From contig NZ_CP053661.1 of the NCBI RefSeq assembly GCF_013177315.1, positions 2,046,001 to 2,110,000 of the forward strand: a stretch of DNA of 64,000 nucleotides, written 5' to 3'. Shown one piece after another: positions 1 to 9,774 of this stretch. Under the pieces are notes generated by a model that saw nothing but the letters and a program-made list of their open reading frames with translations, did no database searches and was not told the DNA's origin. The translations under genes were made by a program, and so were the position numbers. Origin of the DNA: Thermoleptolyngbya sichuanensis A183 (GTDB taxonomy: Bacteria > Cyanobacteriota > Cyanobacteriia > Elainellales > Elainellaceae). Positions within the stretch are counted from its first letter, which is position 1. Each line of letters begins with the position of its first letter.

Positions 1-132
1 TTCGGCCAGGAGCGATCGCAAGAATGCGACATCTTCACCAAAGCGGTCAATCAAATCACTGGATTTGGCAAGCGACATCAAAGCCTGTGCGTAAGGCTCC
101 GATACTTCGGATGCTGTAATTGAATCTCTCAT
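1..132 (-). CDS. atpH: ATP synthase F1 delta subunit (partial, N-terminus only)
   Basis: Only the first 44 codons are inside the window; the gene continues past the left edge. It begins with ATG and reads MRDSITASEVSEPYAQALMS, which matches the conserved N-terminus of cyanobacterial delta subunits. Delta joins the F1 head to the peripheral stalk (b/b'). It lies 4 bp downstream of atpF in the order typical of the cyanobacterial atp operon, so alpha and gamma genes are expected further left. In chloroplast-style naming this gene is atpD. Confidence 0.9.
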   Translation of the reverse strand, partial: MRDSITASEVSEPYAQALMSLAKSSDLIDRFGEDVAFLRSLLAE

Positions 133-136
133 TTCG

Positions 137-691
137 CTAACCTCCCAATGCCGCAATGCCGCGATCGATTAATTGCTGCTGGGCATTTTCGCTCAGTCCG
201 CCTTTCAACCTTGCCTCGACCTGCTGGAGCGCAAGCGCTGCCACTCGCTGACGCAGTTCGTTCACAACGCGCTGCTCTTCTGCGGCGACATCCTGATCCG
301 CCGCCGCCTGCATTCGAGCCACATCCTGCGTCGCCTGCTCTAGAATTGCGGCACTCGCTGCGGCTGCCTGAGCTTCTGCTTCTGAGCGAATACGAGCCGC
401 TTCTTCTTGAGCCTGTGCCAGCTTTTGCTGCTGCTCTGCCAGGAGAGCGGCGGCTTCCTGCTTGCGCTGCTCCGCTTCCTTGATCGAAGCTTCGATTTTC
501 GCCCGCCGATCGCTCAGCGTTTTCCCTAAAAAGCCGCGACCAAAATATACCAAGACACCAATGATGATGGCGAGGTTAATCAGGTTTGTGTCTAGCAGGT
601 CAAAATTCAGCCCGAAGCCGCCTTCTTCGGCCGCTTCAGCCGCTTCTCCCGCTGTTGCGGCGATCGCCAACAAACTCCCTAGTATCTCCAT
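137..691 (-). CDS. atpF: ATP synthase F0 subunit b
   Basis: 184 residues. A short N-terminal stretch is followed by one membrane anchor (about residues 30-50, with [19 protein letters not shown]) and a long charged alpha-helical region rich in Ala, Glu and Gln. This is the design of the b subunit, whose cytoplasmic helix forms the peripheral stalk with b'. The gene sits between b' and delta, as in other cyanobacteria, and its stop is 4 bp before the delta start, suggesting coupled translation. Confidence 0.95.
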   Translation of the reverse strand: MEILGSLLAIAATAGEAAEAAEEGGFGLNFDLLDTNLINLAIIIGVLVYFGRGFLGKTLSDRRAKIEASIKEAEQRKQEAAALLAEQQQKLAQAQEEAARIRSEAEAQAAAASAAILEQATQDVARMQAAADQDVAAEEQRVVNELRQRVAALALQQVEARLKGGLSENAQQQLIDRGIAALGG

Positions 692-824
692 CTGTGAATG
701 CCCGAATCTGCGTCTTTGATTGATTCACGAGTTCAAAACAGGTCTCTGGAAAGCCAACCGAAGAGCAACGTCAACTAGCACAACACCAGAAAACGCTGCG
801 ACCTAGCGGCTTGCCCCGTCAGCG

Positions 825-1307
825 CTAGCCAAGCGCAACACCACCCGTCACCTTTTCCAAAATCTGACGGCTCAATTCATCCACCTGCTGCTCTAAAGAC
901 TGCAATGCCGCAGCCTTTTGAGCGTCTAAGTCCTTTTGCGCTTGCTCTCGCTGAGCCTGAGCAATCTGCTGGGCTTCGGCAATCTTTTGAGCTGCGATCT
1001 TCTGAGCATCTGCCTCAGCCGCTGAGACAATTGCGATCGACTGACGGCGAACCTCGGCTGCCTCAGTCTCATACTGCTTAGCCAGCGCCTCTGCTTTTGC
1101 CAGACGCTCCTTCGCCTCTGACTGATTGGCGCGGATGTAGCCCTCGCGGTCATCCAGTGCCTTTCCCAACGGCTTGTAAAAAGTGACGTTGAGCACTGCA
1201 ACCAGCAGCATAAACTGAAGCGCCATCAGCGGCAGTGTGGCATCCAGGTCAAACAGACCACCGCCGCCCTCTTCAGCCAGTAAGAATGTCCAATAAACCA
1301 TATTCAT
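825..1307 (-). CDS. atpG: ATP synthase F0 subunit b'
   Basis: 160 residues. The N-terminus carries the b' signature [19 protein letters not shown], leading into a membrane helix and then a long coiled coil. Photosynthetic organisms carry two different b-type subunits, b and b', which pair in the peripheral stalk; having both here is a cyanobacterial marker. A start two residues later (second Met) is possible. About 130 bp separate it from atpF. The symbol follows the cyanobacterial convention, not the one where atpG means gamma. Confidence 0.95.
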   Translation of the reverse strand: MNMVYWTFLLAEEGGGGLFDLDATLPLMALQFMLLVAVLNVTFYKPLGKALDDREGYIRANQSEAKERLAKAEALAKQYETEAAEVRRQSIAIVSAAEADAQKIAAQKIAEAQQIAQAQREQAQKDLDAQKAAALQSLEQQVDELSRQILEKVTGGVALG

Positions 1308-1507
1308 TCGCCCCGACTAACTTTTTGGGGTTCTACTAACCAAACCATCTGCACTAACGTCGAAAGCACTGTCGAGGAGCGTTGCCCAAAGTTGGATACC
1401 TGACTCAAGCGCGATCGCCCGACAACAATACACTCAAGTCCAAAACACTCAAGTCTAAGCAAGCCTGTGGCTGAAATGCCCTGCACCCCAGCCACACAGC
1501 CCATCTC

Positions 1508-1774
<267 letters not shown>

Positions 1775-1933
1775 TTACAGAACGAGAAACACGTCAGCAA
1801 ATGCGTGATCCGGCTTGCAAAATCAGCCCATGTAAAGGCGATCGCACACCTCACACAACGACCGTCGATTGCACTGACGACTGCTGCAATCGAGTCGCAT
1901 GAACGGGGAATTCACACACCCCAACTGAGGATG

Positions 1934-2695
1934 CTAGTGCTCCTCATGCCCTTCACCGTGGTGATCCTCCATTGCCTCGCCGATGTAGGCTGCCGCCAGC
2001 GTCGCAAAGATGAGCGCCTGAATTGCACTCGTAAAGAGGCCAAGCGCCATCACGGGCAGCGGCACAAACAGCGGCACCAGGAGAACCAACACACCCACCA
2101 CCAGCTCATCCGCCAAGATGTTTCCGAAAAGTCGGAAGCTGAGGGAGAGCGGCTTGGTGAAATCTTCAATAATCTTGAACGGCAGCATAAACGGCACAGG
2201 CTGCACGTAGTTGCCGAAATAGCCTAATCCCTTGCGGCTAAACCCTGCGTAGAAATAGGCCAGCGAGGTCAGCAGCGCCAGCGCAACCGTGGTGTTGATA
2301 TCGGCAGTCGGCGCACCCAGTTCACCCTCTGGCAGCTTAAAGAGCTTCCAGGGAACCAGCGCACCCGACCAGTTGCTCACGAAGATGAACAGAAACAGCG
2401 TGCCCACAAACGGAACCCAGGGGCGATATTCCTTTTCACCAATCTGGTTTTTCGCCAGATCGCGAATGAACTCTAGCCCGTATTCCATTAGGTTTTGTAG
2501 CCCAGAGGGAACGCGCTGAATATTACGGCTTGCCAGGAACGTGACCAGCACCAAAAGGCCGATTACAAACCACGAGGTGAGGAACACCTGCCCATGCAGC
2601 TTTAGATTTCCTAACTGCCAATAGAAGTGTTTGCCGACTTCTAGCTCAGCAAGCGGAAAGGCATTGAAGACGTTAAGAGAAAGCAACGTTTCCAT
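1934..2695 (-). CDS. atpB: ATP synthase F0 subunit a
   Basis: 253 residues with five to six hydrophobic segments. The essential channel arginine region is visible in [21 protein letters not shown], and the C-terminal helix in [25 protein letters not shown] is typical. Subunit a provides the proton half-channels facing the c-ring. It ends in a His/Glu-rich tail ([11 protein letters not shown]), common in cyanobacterial homologues. It lies downstream of the small subunit I gene. Confidence 0.97.
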   Translation of the reverse strand: METLLSLNVFNAFPLAELEVGKHFYWQLGNLKLHGQVFLTSWFVIGLLVLVTFLASRNIQRVPSGLQNLMEYGLEFIRDLAKNQIGEKEYRPWVPFVGTLFLFIFVSNWSGALVPWKLFKLPEGELGAPTADINTTVALALLTSLAYFYAGFSRKGLGYFGNYVQPVPFMLPFKIIEDFTKPLSLSFRLFGNILADELVVGVLVLLVPLFVPLPVMALGLFTSAIQALIFATLAAAYIGEAMEDHHGEGHEEH

Positions 2696-2743
2696 GAAAA
2701 TGGCTTGCCCGAATTAACTGGAGGGATGCTAGGATATCTAAAC

Positions 2744-3208
2744 CTATCCCTGTGAGGGGAGGATAGATGTCCGCAACATATAGAGAATGACCGCAGCTTT
2801 ATAGGTCAGGAAGCCTAAAAAAATAGGCATAATTTGAAGCTGATTCCAGCGAGAAGCAATCAGAATCAAACCCACCAAGAGAACGAGACGAGTGTTTCCA
2901 ATTCGTCCCTTTTCTCGGCCTAGCTGCTCAACGTTTCTAGCCAACATTCTCAAGTAAACCACACCTGTGCACGCTCCAATCAGGTAATTGAGAGCAATAT
3001 TCAGAGAGTAGACTGCCCACACAGAACTAAAAATGACCGCAGCCATGACAAGCGTTGTTAGCAGCAGATGGTTCTGAAGCTTGTAGTATTCCTGCATGGA
3101 TGCATCGGGCTGGGCTGACAGGGCGGCAGAGGAGTCGCTGCTCTCTGGAGCAGCAGGATCAGCCGGAGCGTTCGTATTGGTTTCGGGTGGGAGATCTGGC
3201 GTGGTCAC
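2744..3208 (-). CDS. atpI: ATP synthase subunit I (Atp1-like) accessory membrane protein
   Basis: 154 residues. An N-terminal Pro/Ala/Ser/Asp-rich cytoplasmic tail of about 40 residues is followed by four hydrophobic helices, as in the AtpI/Atp1 family encoded at the head of atp operons. The family is linked to assembly of the c-ring or to Mg handling; its role is less certain than that of the core subunits. It is the first gene of the atp operon in this window, 48 bp before subunit a. Confidence 0.85.
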   Translation of the reverse strand: MTTPDLPPETNTNAPADPAAPESSDSSAALSAQPDASMQEYYKLQNHLLLTTLVMAAVIFSSVWAVYSLNIALNYLIGACTGVVYLRMLARNVEQLGREKGRIGNTRLVLLVGLILIASRWNQLQIMPIFLGFLTYKAAVILYMLRTSILPSQG

Positions 3209-3421
3209 GATTGAGAACCGAGTCCAGATAGGTCTTTTGGAGTCATCAGTGCATCATTGCCAACGCAGTGATGAACCGTCTCTAATCATATCATCGCAGG
3301 GTAACAATACTTAATGACGGTGATTCAAAATCATTCAATTCCTACGGACTTTCTAAACAGGATTCTTTGAAAAGAATTTAGAAGGCTTTTGCAACTGAGA
3401 TTCTGGGGTGCAGCCTGGGGT
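3209..3421 (-). promoter_or_regulatory. Probable atp operon leader/promoter region
   Basis: This 213-bp gap precedes atpI and follows a convergently unrelated minus-strand gene. A TATGAT-like -10 hexamer reads on the minus strand at about 3285-3290. I see no convincing -35 at the proper distance. Placement is inferred mostly from position. Confidence 0.25.
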
Positions 3422-4615
3422 CTAAGTTGCTGGGGTTAGCAGCAGCAGTTGTTGGCGCTGGAGGTTGCGAACGCTGTCTAGGGGCAACGGCTGGTCTTGC
3501 AGGATTTGGGCGATCGCCCTTCCGTCATTCTTCTCACAAGCCTTGAGAAAGCCCCACTCGGCCTCGCTGAGGTTGATGATCTGGTAGTCGTAGTTAAACA
3601 CGCAGCGACTATCCCAGCCGTCGATGCAGGGGCTGAGGGTGGGAATGGCGCTGAGCAGGCTGGCATCCGATGACCAGTTGTAACGCTCTAGCGGCGGCCG
3701 ACCCAAAAAGAACTCGTAGTGGGTGATGGTGTCGGGATCGAGCAGTTCGATCAGGCGGTAACGCTGGCGATCGCCCAGACCTTCGGCCCGCTGCATCAAC
3801 TCCGGCGACTTGCCCAGCAGTCGCTCCAGATCCCACACGCGAGGGTTTGAGAAGCCCAAGAATTCCAGCCCCGATGCATCAATGAGTTCAAACAAGGTGT
3901 CGATGTTGTAGTCGATTTCCTGCGGATGCACGTACATATCGGCAAAGCACTCGTCTTTTTGGTTTTCCAGCGACCAGCGCTCCTGTTCGCGCCGCACTAG
4001 GCGGTTGTTTTTGGGCAGGCTGGCAAAGATGGCCCGCCCTAGCTGCACGCCGTCGGTATAGTCGCCCCGGCGATCTTGCTGAAGGAGGGCGATCGCCTGC
4101 TGCATCAGCTTAATTTCCCAGCGTCCCAATTCCCCATAGACAAAGATATGCATTATGCCACCCGGAGCCAGCTTTTTCGCCAACGCCTGAATCCCGCGAA
4201 TCGGGTCAGGCAGGTGGTGCAGCACGCCGACGCAGTTAATCAGGTCAAACTCACCCGGTAGCTGATCCGCATCGTACAAACTCAGGTGGTGAAAGGTAGC
4301 GCGATCGGCCCCAGATCGCCGACACCGCTCCTGCGCCACCGACAGCGCCCCCGCGCTCAGGTCAATCCCCGTCACCTGCGCTTGCGGATTCAGATGCACC
4401 AGATATTCCGTCCCCACGCCCGTTCCACAGCCTGCATCCAAAATCCGAATATCCTGCCGTGCGGGTCTGCGTCCGGTGCAAAAGCTGTAGGCTGCTAGCC
4501 AGTTCCAGCGCCAGTTATAACCCGGTGGCGGTTCATCCAGCAGCGGCTCTGGGGGAAACGGATAGGTGTCATATAGCCGCGCAACCGCCGCGCTCACAGC
4601 CTGAGAATCGGACAT
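3422..4615 (-). CDS. Class I SAM-dependent methyltransferase
   Basis: About 397 residues from the preferred start MSDSQAVSAAV; an upstream in-frame start at 4642 adds nine residues. The SAM-binding core has motif I ILDAGCGTGVGTEYL, the acidic end of beta-2 in VTGIDLSAGAL, and NCVGVLHHLPDP typical of the post-motif region. The segment before the core (YDTYPFPPEPLL) and the long C-terminal region after it are conserved in cyanobacterial proteins of this type. The substrate cannot be inferred. It faces murJ divergently across about 330 bp. Confidence 0.85.
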   Translation of the reverse strand: MSDSQAVSAAVARLYDTYPFPPEPLLDEPPPGYNWRWNWLAAYSFCTGRRPARQDIRILDAGCGTGVGTEYLVHLNPQAQVTGIDLSAGALSVAQERCRRSGADRATFHHLSLYDADQLPGEFDLINCVGVLHHLPDPIRGIQALAKKLAPGGIMHIFVYGELGRWEIKLMQQAIALLQQDRRGDYTDGVQLGRAIFASLPKNNRLVRREQERWSLENQKDECFADMYVHPQEIDYNIDTLFELIDASGLEFLGFSNPRVWDLERLLGKSPELMQRAEGLGDRQRYRLIELLDPDTITHYEFFLGRPPLERYNWSSDASLLSAIPTLSPCIDGWDSRCVFNYDYQIINLSEAEWGFLKACEKNDGRAIAQILQDQPLPLDSVRNLQRQQLLLLTPAT

Positions 4616-4947
4616 AGAAGAGGAATTGGATAGGAAGGGCAATCCGAATTATAGGGGGTTGGGGGTGTGGGAGGGTGGGAATCGTTTGAACCCGCAGACT
4701 GGGGGATGAGGCGAATTGGGTTACCGCTTGCCTCTTAAGATACAAGGAGAGAGCGCGGCGCGAGGGACGGGAGCCAGGTCTTGATTGTCTTCTCTACGCG
4801 ATGTGCAACTTTCAATCTGCCCTCATTCCCCAATCGCTTCTCCTGACTTGGGAGAAGAGGCGCAAGAGCGGCTTGACCTTCTTCTGTTCAAGCCTTTTTC
4901 TGCCTCGCTTTCTTAAGTAAACCAATACCCCCAATCCCTCTAAACCT
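4616..4947. other. Divergent intergenic region with a degenerate palindromic repeat
   Basis: This stretch lies between the divergent methyltransferase and murJ and probably holds both promoters. At about 4816-4876 a TGCCCTCATTCCCCA stretch followed by a CTTCTCC/GGGAGAAG stem looks like a decayed member of the palindromic repeat family seen at 10079 and 32565. No gene is evident. Confidence 0.4.
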
Positions 4948-6603
4948 GTGTCCAAAGCCCGCTCACTTGCCGGAATCGCTGGAATTGTTGCCATTGCTAC
5001 GCTGCTGAGCAAGGTGTTTGGCTTGTTTCGCCAGCAGGCGATCGCCGCCGCTTTTGGCACGGGCCCCGTGTTTGGCGCGTTCAACTTTGCCTATGTAATT
5101 CCGGGCTTTTTGCTGATTTTGCTGGGCGGGATCAACGGGCCCTTTCACAGTGCGATTGTCAGCGTCTTGTCGAAGCGCAAGCAAGAAGAAGTCGCGCCGA
5201 TTGTGGAAGGAATCACGACGCTGGTGGTCAGCATTTTGCTGCTGGTGACGGTGGGCTTGATTGCGTTTGCAGAGCCAATGATGAGCCTGGTGGCTCCGGG
5301 TCTGTTTCTCTCGGCGGCCGATGCGGCGCGGGAGGGGATGTCGCCGGAAACCTATGCCACGCTCCAGCAGACGCGAGACATTGCCATTCAGCAGTTCAAG
5401 ATTATGGCTCCGATGGCGGTGCTGGCGGGGCTGGTGGGCATCGGCTTTGGCGCGTTGAATGCGGCCAATCAATACTGGCTGCCGTCCATCAGCCCGCTGT
5501 TTAGCAGCGTCACGGTGCTGCTGGGGTTGGGGGGACTGGCGTGGTATCTGGGCGATCGCATCACCGATCCGCAATACGCCATGCTGGGCGGCGCGGTGCT
5601 GGCCTGGTCTACCCTAGCGGGGGCGCTGCTGCAATGGCTGGTGCAGCTACCCGCCCAGTGGAAATCCGGCTTGGGCACGCTGCGACCCCGGTTCAACTTC
5701 AACGATCCCGCCGTGCGCGAGGTGATCCACGTCATGGGCCCGGCGACGTTTTCTTCAGGCATGATGCAGATTAACGTATGGACGGATTTGTTTTTCGCGT
5801 CCTTTATTCCCAACGCGGCGGCGGCTGTTTCGGCAATGGGCTATGCAGGGCTGCTGGCGCTGACCCCGCTGGGCATTTTGTCAAACGTCATCCTGGTGCC
5901 GCTGCTGCCTGTGTTTTCTCGCCTCACCGCACCGCAAGACTGGCCCGACCTCAAGCTCCGCATCCGTCAAGGACTGATCACCACGGCTCTGACCATGCTG
6001 CCCATCAGCGCCCTGATGATCGTGTTGGCTGTCCCCATTTCGCGGGTGGTCTACGAGCGCTATGCCTTCCGCCCCGAAGACTCGCTGCTCACCGCTACCG
6101 TGCTGATGGCCTATTCCGTCGGCATGTTTGTGTATCTGGGGCGCGACGTGCTGGTGCGCGTGTTTTATGCCCTGGAAGACAGCCTCACGCCGTTCCGCAT
6201 TAGCATTGCCAATATCTTCCTAAATGCGCTGCTGGACTTTTTGCTGGTGCGTCCCTACGGCGCGGTGGGGCTGGTGCTGGCGACTGTCGGCGTGAACCTG
6301 ATTTCGATGCTGATTATGCTGGCTATTTTGCACCGTCGCCTGCAAGGGCTGCCGCTGCGTCAGTGGGGCGGACTGACGGCGCTGCTGGCCCTGGGCAGCG
6401 GGCTGGCAGGCGGGGTAGCGTGGGCGGTGCTTCAGGGCTGCGAGGAATGGCTCGGCAACCAGGGCTTTGGCGTGCTGCTAGTGAATCTGTGTCTTGCAGG
6501 CGGCGTAGGGCTGCTGGTATTTGGGTGGTTTGCCACGCGGCTACGGCTGCCGGAGGTGGATGCGTTTGTGAGTCGGTTAAGCCAGCGATTTTTGAGGCGA
6601 TAA
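4948..6603 (+). CDS. murJ: Lipid II flippase MurJ (MVF family)
   Basis: 551 residues with about 14 hydrophobic segments. The N-terminus LAGIAGIVAIATLLSKVFGL followed by FRQQAIAAAFG is the conserved MurJ start, and NGPFHSAIVSVLSK is typical of the first loop. MurJ moves lipid-linked peptidoglycan precursor across the inner membrane. The start is GTG at 4948: an in-frame TAA at 4918 leaves no ATG upstream. The protein ends 40 bp before the acetyltransferase gene on the same strand. Confidence 0.93.
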   Translation: MSKARSLAGIAGIVAIATLLSKVFGLFRQQAIAAAFGTGPVFGAFNFAYVIPGFLLILLGGINGPFHSAIVSVLSKRKQEEVAPIVEGITTLVVSILLLVTVGLIAFAEPMMSLVAPGLFLSAADAAREGMSPETYATLQQTRDIAIQQFKIMAPMAVLAGLVGIGFGALNAANQYWLPSISPLFSSVTVLLGLGGLAWYLGDRITDPQYAMLGGAVLAWSTLAGALLQWLVQLPAQWKSGLGTLRPRFNFNDPAVREVIHVMGPATFSSGMMQINVWTDLFFASFIPNAAAAVSAMGYAGLLALTPLGILSNVILVPLLPVFSRLTAPQDWPDLKLRIRQGLITTALTMLPISALMIVLAVPISRVVYERYAFRPEDSLLTATVLMAYSVGMFVYLGRDVLVRVFYALEDSLTPFRISIANIFLNALLDFLLVRPYGAVGLVLATVGVNLISMLIMLAILHRRLQGLPLRQWGGLTALLALGSGLAGGVAWAVLQGCEEWLGNQGFGVLLVNLCLAGGVGLLVFGWFATRLRLPEVDAFVSRLSQRFLRR

Positions 6604-6643
6604 TTTGAGGCGATAATTTGACGCAATTGTTTGAGGCGATAAA

Positions 6644-7282
6644 ATGACCTCCGGCCCTTCCCCCGACACCCGCTACCCGATCCCCGGCCAGACCCGGCTG
6701 GCGTTTCTGAAAAATATCGTCAAAAATCCCAACATTATCGTCGGCGACTACACCTACTACGACGACTTTGAGACACCGGAGAACTTTGAGCGCAATGTGC
6801 TGTATCACTTCGACTTTGAGGGCGATCGCCTCATCATCGGCAAGTTTTGCTCCATCGCCTCGGATGTCAAATTCATTATGAACGGCGGCAACCACCGCAC
6901 CGACTGGTTCACCAACTATCCCTTTCCCGTGTTTGGCAACGGCTGGGAACACGCCATGCCCGATTCCTGGCCCAACAAAGGCGACACCATCATCGGCAAC
7001 GACGTGTGGATCGGCTACGGCGCGATGCTGATGCCGGGAGTGCAGGTGGGCGACGGAGCCATTATCGCCACGGGTGCGGTCGTCACGCGCAACGTGGAAC
7101 CCTACGCCATCGTTGGCGGCAACCCCGCAGCCCTGATTCGCAAGCGCTTTGACGACGCAGTGATCCAGGAACTCCTGCAAATCCGCTGGTGGGACTGGGA
7201 CATCCAGAAAATTACCCGCCACCTGCCTGCTATCTGCGGCGGCGACTTGGCCATGCTGCGACAAGCCGCACAGGAGGGCTAA
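6644..7282 (+). CDS. CatB/Vat-type hexapeptide-repeat O-acetyltransferase
   Basis: 212 residues with left-handed beta-helix hexapeptide repeats (IIGKFCSIASDVKF, then IIGNDVWIGYGAMLMPGVQV and DGAIIATGAVV). The catalytic His loop typical of xenobiotic acetyltransferases is visible in NGGNHRTDWF, and the VGGNPAALIRKRF end of the helix matches the family. Members transfer acetyl groups to hydroxyls of chloramphenicol, streptogramins or unknown small molecules. In cyanobacteria the natural substrate is usually unknown, so resistance should not be assumed. It lies 40 bp after murJ and may be cotranscribed. Confidence 0.88.
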   Translation: MTSGPSPDTRYPIPGQTRLAFLKNIVKNPNIIVGDYTYYDDFETPENFERNVLYHFDFEGDRLIIGKFCSIASDVKFIMNGGNHRTDWFTNYPFPVFGNGWEHAMPDSWPNKGDTIIGNDVWIGYGAMLMPGVQVGDGAIIATGAVVTRNVEPYAIVGGNPAALIRKRFDDAVIQELLQIRWWDWDIQKITRHLPAICGGDLAMLRQAAQEG

Positions 7283-7414
7283 TAGGAAGGACGGTCTGAT
7301 GAGTGGGAAAGTCGTAGAGTGTGGGATTCTAGACGGCAGCCGCTGGAGAAAGGATTAGGATAGTCAGAAGGCTTTTGGAAGCGTCGTTTCTGCTCTCCCT
7401 CTCCCACCCCACCC

Positions 7415-8233
7415 ATGCTCTCTCCCCAACTGCTACAGCACTATCGCCAACTAAGCCAACAGCCGCTGACGGTGGTGGATGTGGAGACAACAGGCGGACT
7501 GGCGTTTAAGCATCGCATGACAGAACTATCGGTGCTGCACGCCAGCCTGAAGGAAGGAGTGCAGCGGCAGCAGTCTACGCTGCTGAATCCGGAAGCGCTG
7601 ATTCCTGCTAAGATTGTGCGGATTACAGGCATTACGCCAGAAATGGTGGCAACGGCTCCCACAGCAGCCGAAGCGCTGACCGACTTTTTGCCACTGCTGC
7701 AAACGGGTGTGCTGACGGCCCACAATCTGGAATTTGACTACGGCTTTTTGCAGGCGGAATATCGACGGCTGGGCGTGGAGTTTATGCGCCCTGAGCGAAT
7801 GCAGCTTTGCACCGTAGAGCTATCGCGGCTGATGCTGCCCGATCTGCCCTCGCGCAGTCTGCCCAAACTAGTGCAGCATTTTCAATTTCCCATCGATACG
7901 TCGCACCGGGCAGCGGCGGATACCCTGGCCTGCTGGCTGCTAGCCGAACGATTGCTGACAGAACTCTGCAATGAAGAGGATACGGTGCTGCTGGCCCGGT
8001 TTGCGCGTCAGGTGATGCCCTTGAAATATGCGGCGCAACTGCTGGGGCAGCGGCAAAAGAAAGCCGCCAAACTGCTGATGTCTTTGGGCATTGAGGGAAA
8101 ATTGGTGGCGCGGGGCCGCAGCAGCACGCTGCTTTATCGTCGGGGCGACGTAGAGCGGGCGGTGGGAGAACTGGCGCAGGCGGCAGCGCTAGAGGCGGCT
8201 AACCCGGCTCAGCTTTCGCTGCTGGGAGAGTAG
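7415..8233 (+). CDS. DnaQ-like 3'-5' exonuclease (DEDDh)
   Basis: 272 residues. Exo I is visible as VVDVETTGG (Asp and Glu metal ligands), Exo II as LTAHNLEFDYGFL, and Exo III as HRAAADTLACWLLAERLL with the DEDDh histidine. The second half (about residues 180-272) contains a possible small DNA-binding or regulatory region, with AAQLLGQRQKKAAKLLMSLGIEG resembling a helix-turn-helix. The family proofreads or trims DNA or RNA. The permease gene starts 3 bp later, so the pair is probably translated together. Confidence 0.85.
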   Translation: MLSPQLLQHYRQLSQQPLTVVDVETTGGLAFKHRMTELSVLHASLKEGVQRQQSTLLNPEALIPAKIVRITGITPEMVATAPTAAEALTDFLPLLQTGVLTAHNLEFDYGFLQAEYRRLGVEFMRPERMQLCTVELSRLMLPDLPSRSLPKLVQHFQFPIDTSHRAAADTLACWLLAERLLTELCNEEDTVLLARFARQVMPLKYAAQLLGQRQKKAAKLLMSLGIEGKLVARGRSSTLLYRRGDVERAVGELAQAAALEAANPAQLSLLGE

Positions 8234-8236
8234 GCG

Positions 8237-9193
8237 ATGATTCGCTATGTGGCGATGCGGCTGCTGGGGCTAGGGCTGACGCTGCTGGCGATTAGCCTGG
8301 TCATTTTCACCATTTTGGCGGTGGCTCCGGGCGATCCGATGTCGGAATTTGCCAGCAATCCGGCCATCACCGCAGAGGTACGGGAAAACATCCGGCGATC
8401 GCTCGGCCTCGACCAACCCCTGCCCGTCCGCTACGTGAAATGGCTAGGGGCACTGCTGCGCGGCGACCTGGGCTATTCCTTCACCAGCCGTAGCCCCGTC
8501 AGCGGGCTAATTTTGCAGCGGCTGCCGACGACCCTGTGGATCGCGGGATTGTCGTATCTCATTTCCGTGGCGATCGCCCTGCCGCTGGGGGTCTTCTCTG
8601 CCCTGCGGCGCGGTTCCGTCGCCGATCAGGTCTTAACTTCGGCGGTGCTAATGGGCTTTTCGCTGCCCACCTTTGTCACCAGCCTGCTGATGATTATCGT
8701 GTTCAGCGTGCAGCGGCGGTGGCTGCCCTTTATCTACGACAGCACGCTGGTCGTGCGGGATTGGAACAGCTTCCTGCTGCAACTGAAGCAATCGCTGATG
8801 CCAGTCGCGACCCTGGTATTGTTTCAAACGGCGGTGCTGATGCGGTTTGTGCGGGCCGCCCTGCTCGACGAACTGCCGCAGCACTACATCCGCACGGCCC
8901 ACGCCAAAGGTCTATCCAAACGGCGCATTGTTTTAGCCCACGCCCTGCGAAATGCGCTGATCCCTGTAGTGACGCTGGTGGCGCTGGATTTGCCTAGCCT
9001 GTTTACCGGATCGCTGGTGGTAGAACAGGTCTTTCGGGTTCCGGGCATGGGGGCGCTGCTAGTGGAGTCGATTTCCCGCAGCGATACGCCCGTGGTGATG
9101 GCGATCGCCTTTATTTTCTCCGTCCTGGTGGTGCTGCTAAACCTGGTTGCAGATTTGCTATACGGCTGGCTTGATCCGCGAGTGCAGGGGTGA
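8237..9193 (+). CDS. ABC transporter permease, DppB/OppB family
   Basis: 318 residues. The N-terminus (MIRYVAMRLLGLGLTLLAISLVIFTIL-like, six hydrophobic segments overall) and the DxPxPVRYVKWL stretch are typical of the first permease of peptide/nickel importers. The EAA loop that contacts the ATPase is seen in HAKGLSKRRIVLAHALRNAL. No partner permease, ATPase or solute-binding gene is next to it; scattered Dpp/Opp subunits are common in cyanobacteria. Substrate is unknown: peptides, nickel or oligosaccharides are all possible. Confidence 0.9.
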   Translation: MIRYVAMRLLGLGLTLLAISLVIFTILAVAPGDPMSEFASNPAITAEVRENIRRSLGLDQPLPVRYVKWLGALLRGDLGYSFTSRSPVSGLILQRLPTTLWIAGLSYLISVAIALPLGVFSALRRGSVADQVLTSAVLMGFSLPTFVTSLLMIIVFSVQRRWLPFIYDSTLVVRDWNSFLLQLKQSLMPVATLVLFQTAVLMRFVRAALLDELPQHYIRTAHAKGLSKRRIVLAHALRNALIPVVTLVALDLPSLFTGSLVVEQVFRVPGMGALLVESISRSDTPVVMAIAFIFSVLVVLLNLVADLLYGWLDPRVQG

Positions 9194-9324
9194 CGGAGCG
9201 TTGGAGAAGATATTCTAGTGGGGGAACGAGGGGATGGGGGATTCACGGACTCCGGTACACCTCATGCCGCGTTAACGGTTCAGTGTGAAAATTTCAGTGT
9301 GAAAAGTTCTTTGAGGCGATCGCC

Positions 9325-9486
9325 ATGAGCAAAATTGAGCCACCCGGCAATCCTGATGGATGGGGCGATCCCAGCCCAATCGTGCTAGTCATCCTGCTAA
9401 TGCTGTTTTTTGGATCGTGGATTGGCAGTACGATCAACCGCCCAACGACCCTGGAGGAATGTCGGCAAATCTTGCAGCAGCCCTAA
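9325..9486 (+). CDS. Small single-pass membrane protein (hypothetical)
   Basis: 53 residues, found by reading the sequence directly. It starts MSKIEPPGNPDGWGDPSP, continues into a hydrophobic helix (IVLVILLMLFFGSWIG), and ends with a polar tail ending CRQILQQP. The layout (short polar Pro/Gly-rich N-terminus, one helix, short tail) resembles many small cyanobacterial membrane proteins, but I do not recognise a named family. A HIP1 octamer overlaps the start region. Confidence 0.55.
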   Translation: MSKIEPPGNPDGWGDPSPIVLVILLMLFFGSWIGSTINRPTTLEECRQILQQP

Positions 9487-9489
9487 GTT

Positions 9490-9566
9490 TGGTCGCTTCC
9501 AGTGGTCGCTTCCAGTGGTCGCTTCTAGTGGTCACTTCAAGTGACCGCTTCCAGTGGCCGCTCCAA
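9490..9566. repeat. Short tandem repeat, about 12 bp unit
   Basis: Six imperfect copies of GGTCGCTTCCAGT-type units follow directly after the small membrane protein stop. Later units drift (GGTCACTTCAAG, GGCCGCTCCAAG). Confidence 0.7.
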
Positions 9567-9582
9567 GCGCCGCAGGCAGCAG

Positions 9583-9774
9583 TCAGGCGGTTTCGAGCCA
9601 GTCATAAATGCGGTCAAGCTGTTCCAGCGTCACCAGGCCGTATTGCCACAGGATCATCGGCAGCGGGCCCGGGTCATGCTCCAGGTGTTTCTGGGCGATC
9701 GCAATCGACGCATCTGGCACCGATAGCTCTTCGCGCAAGAACTTGATTAGCCTTGCATAGGTCAGCGGGGTCAT
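9583..9774 (-). CDS. DUF2949 family protein
   Basis: 63 residues, starting MTPLTYARLIKFLREELSVP and containing DPGPLPMILWQYGLVTLEQL. This matches the small cyanobacterial DUF2949 family, which is predicted to be helical and soluble. Function is unknown. A purine-rich AGGAGGTGAACCC site directly upstream gives a strong ribosome-binding site. It is convergent with the small membrane protein gene. Confidence 0.8.
   Translation of the reverse strand: MTPLTYARLIKFLREELSVPDASIAIAQKHLEHDPGPLPMILWQYGLVTLEQLDRIYDWLETA

Noticed and set aside
4963-5574. Long minus-strand open frame opposite murJ
   Set aside because: Antisense shadow in GC-rich coding DNA; composition is His/Arg/Gln-rich without family features.
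6323-7264. 313-codon minus-strand frame opposite murJ end and the acetyltransferase gene
   Set aside because: It spans two well-supported plus-strand genes and has no recognisable domain.
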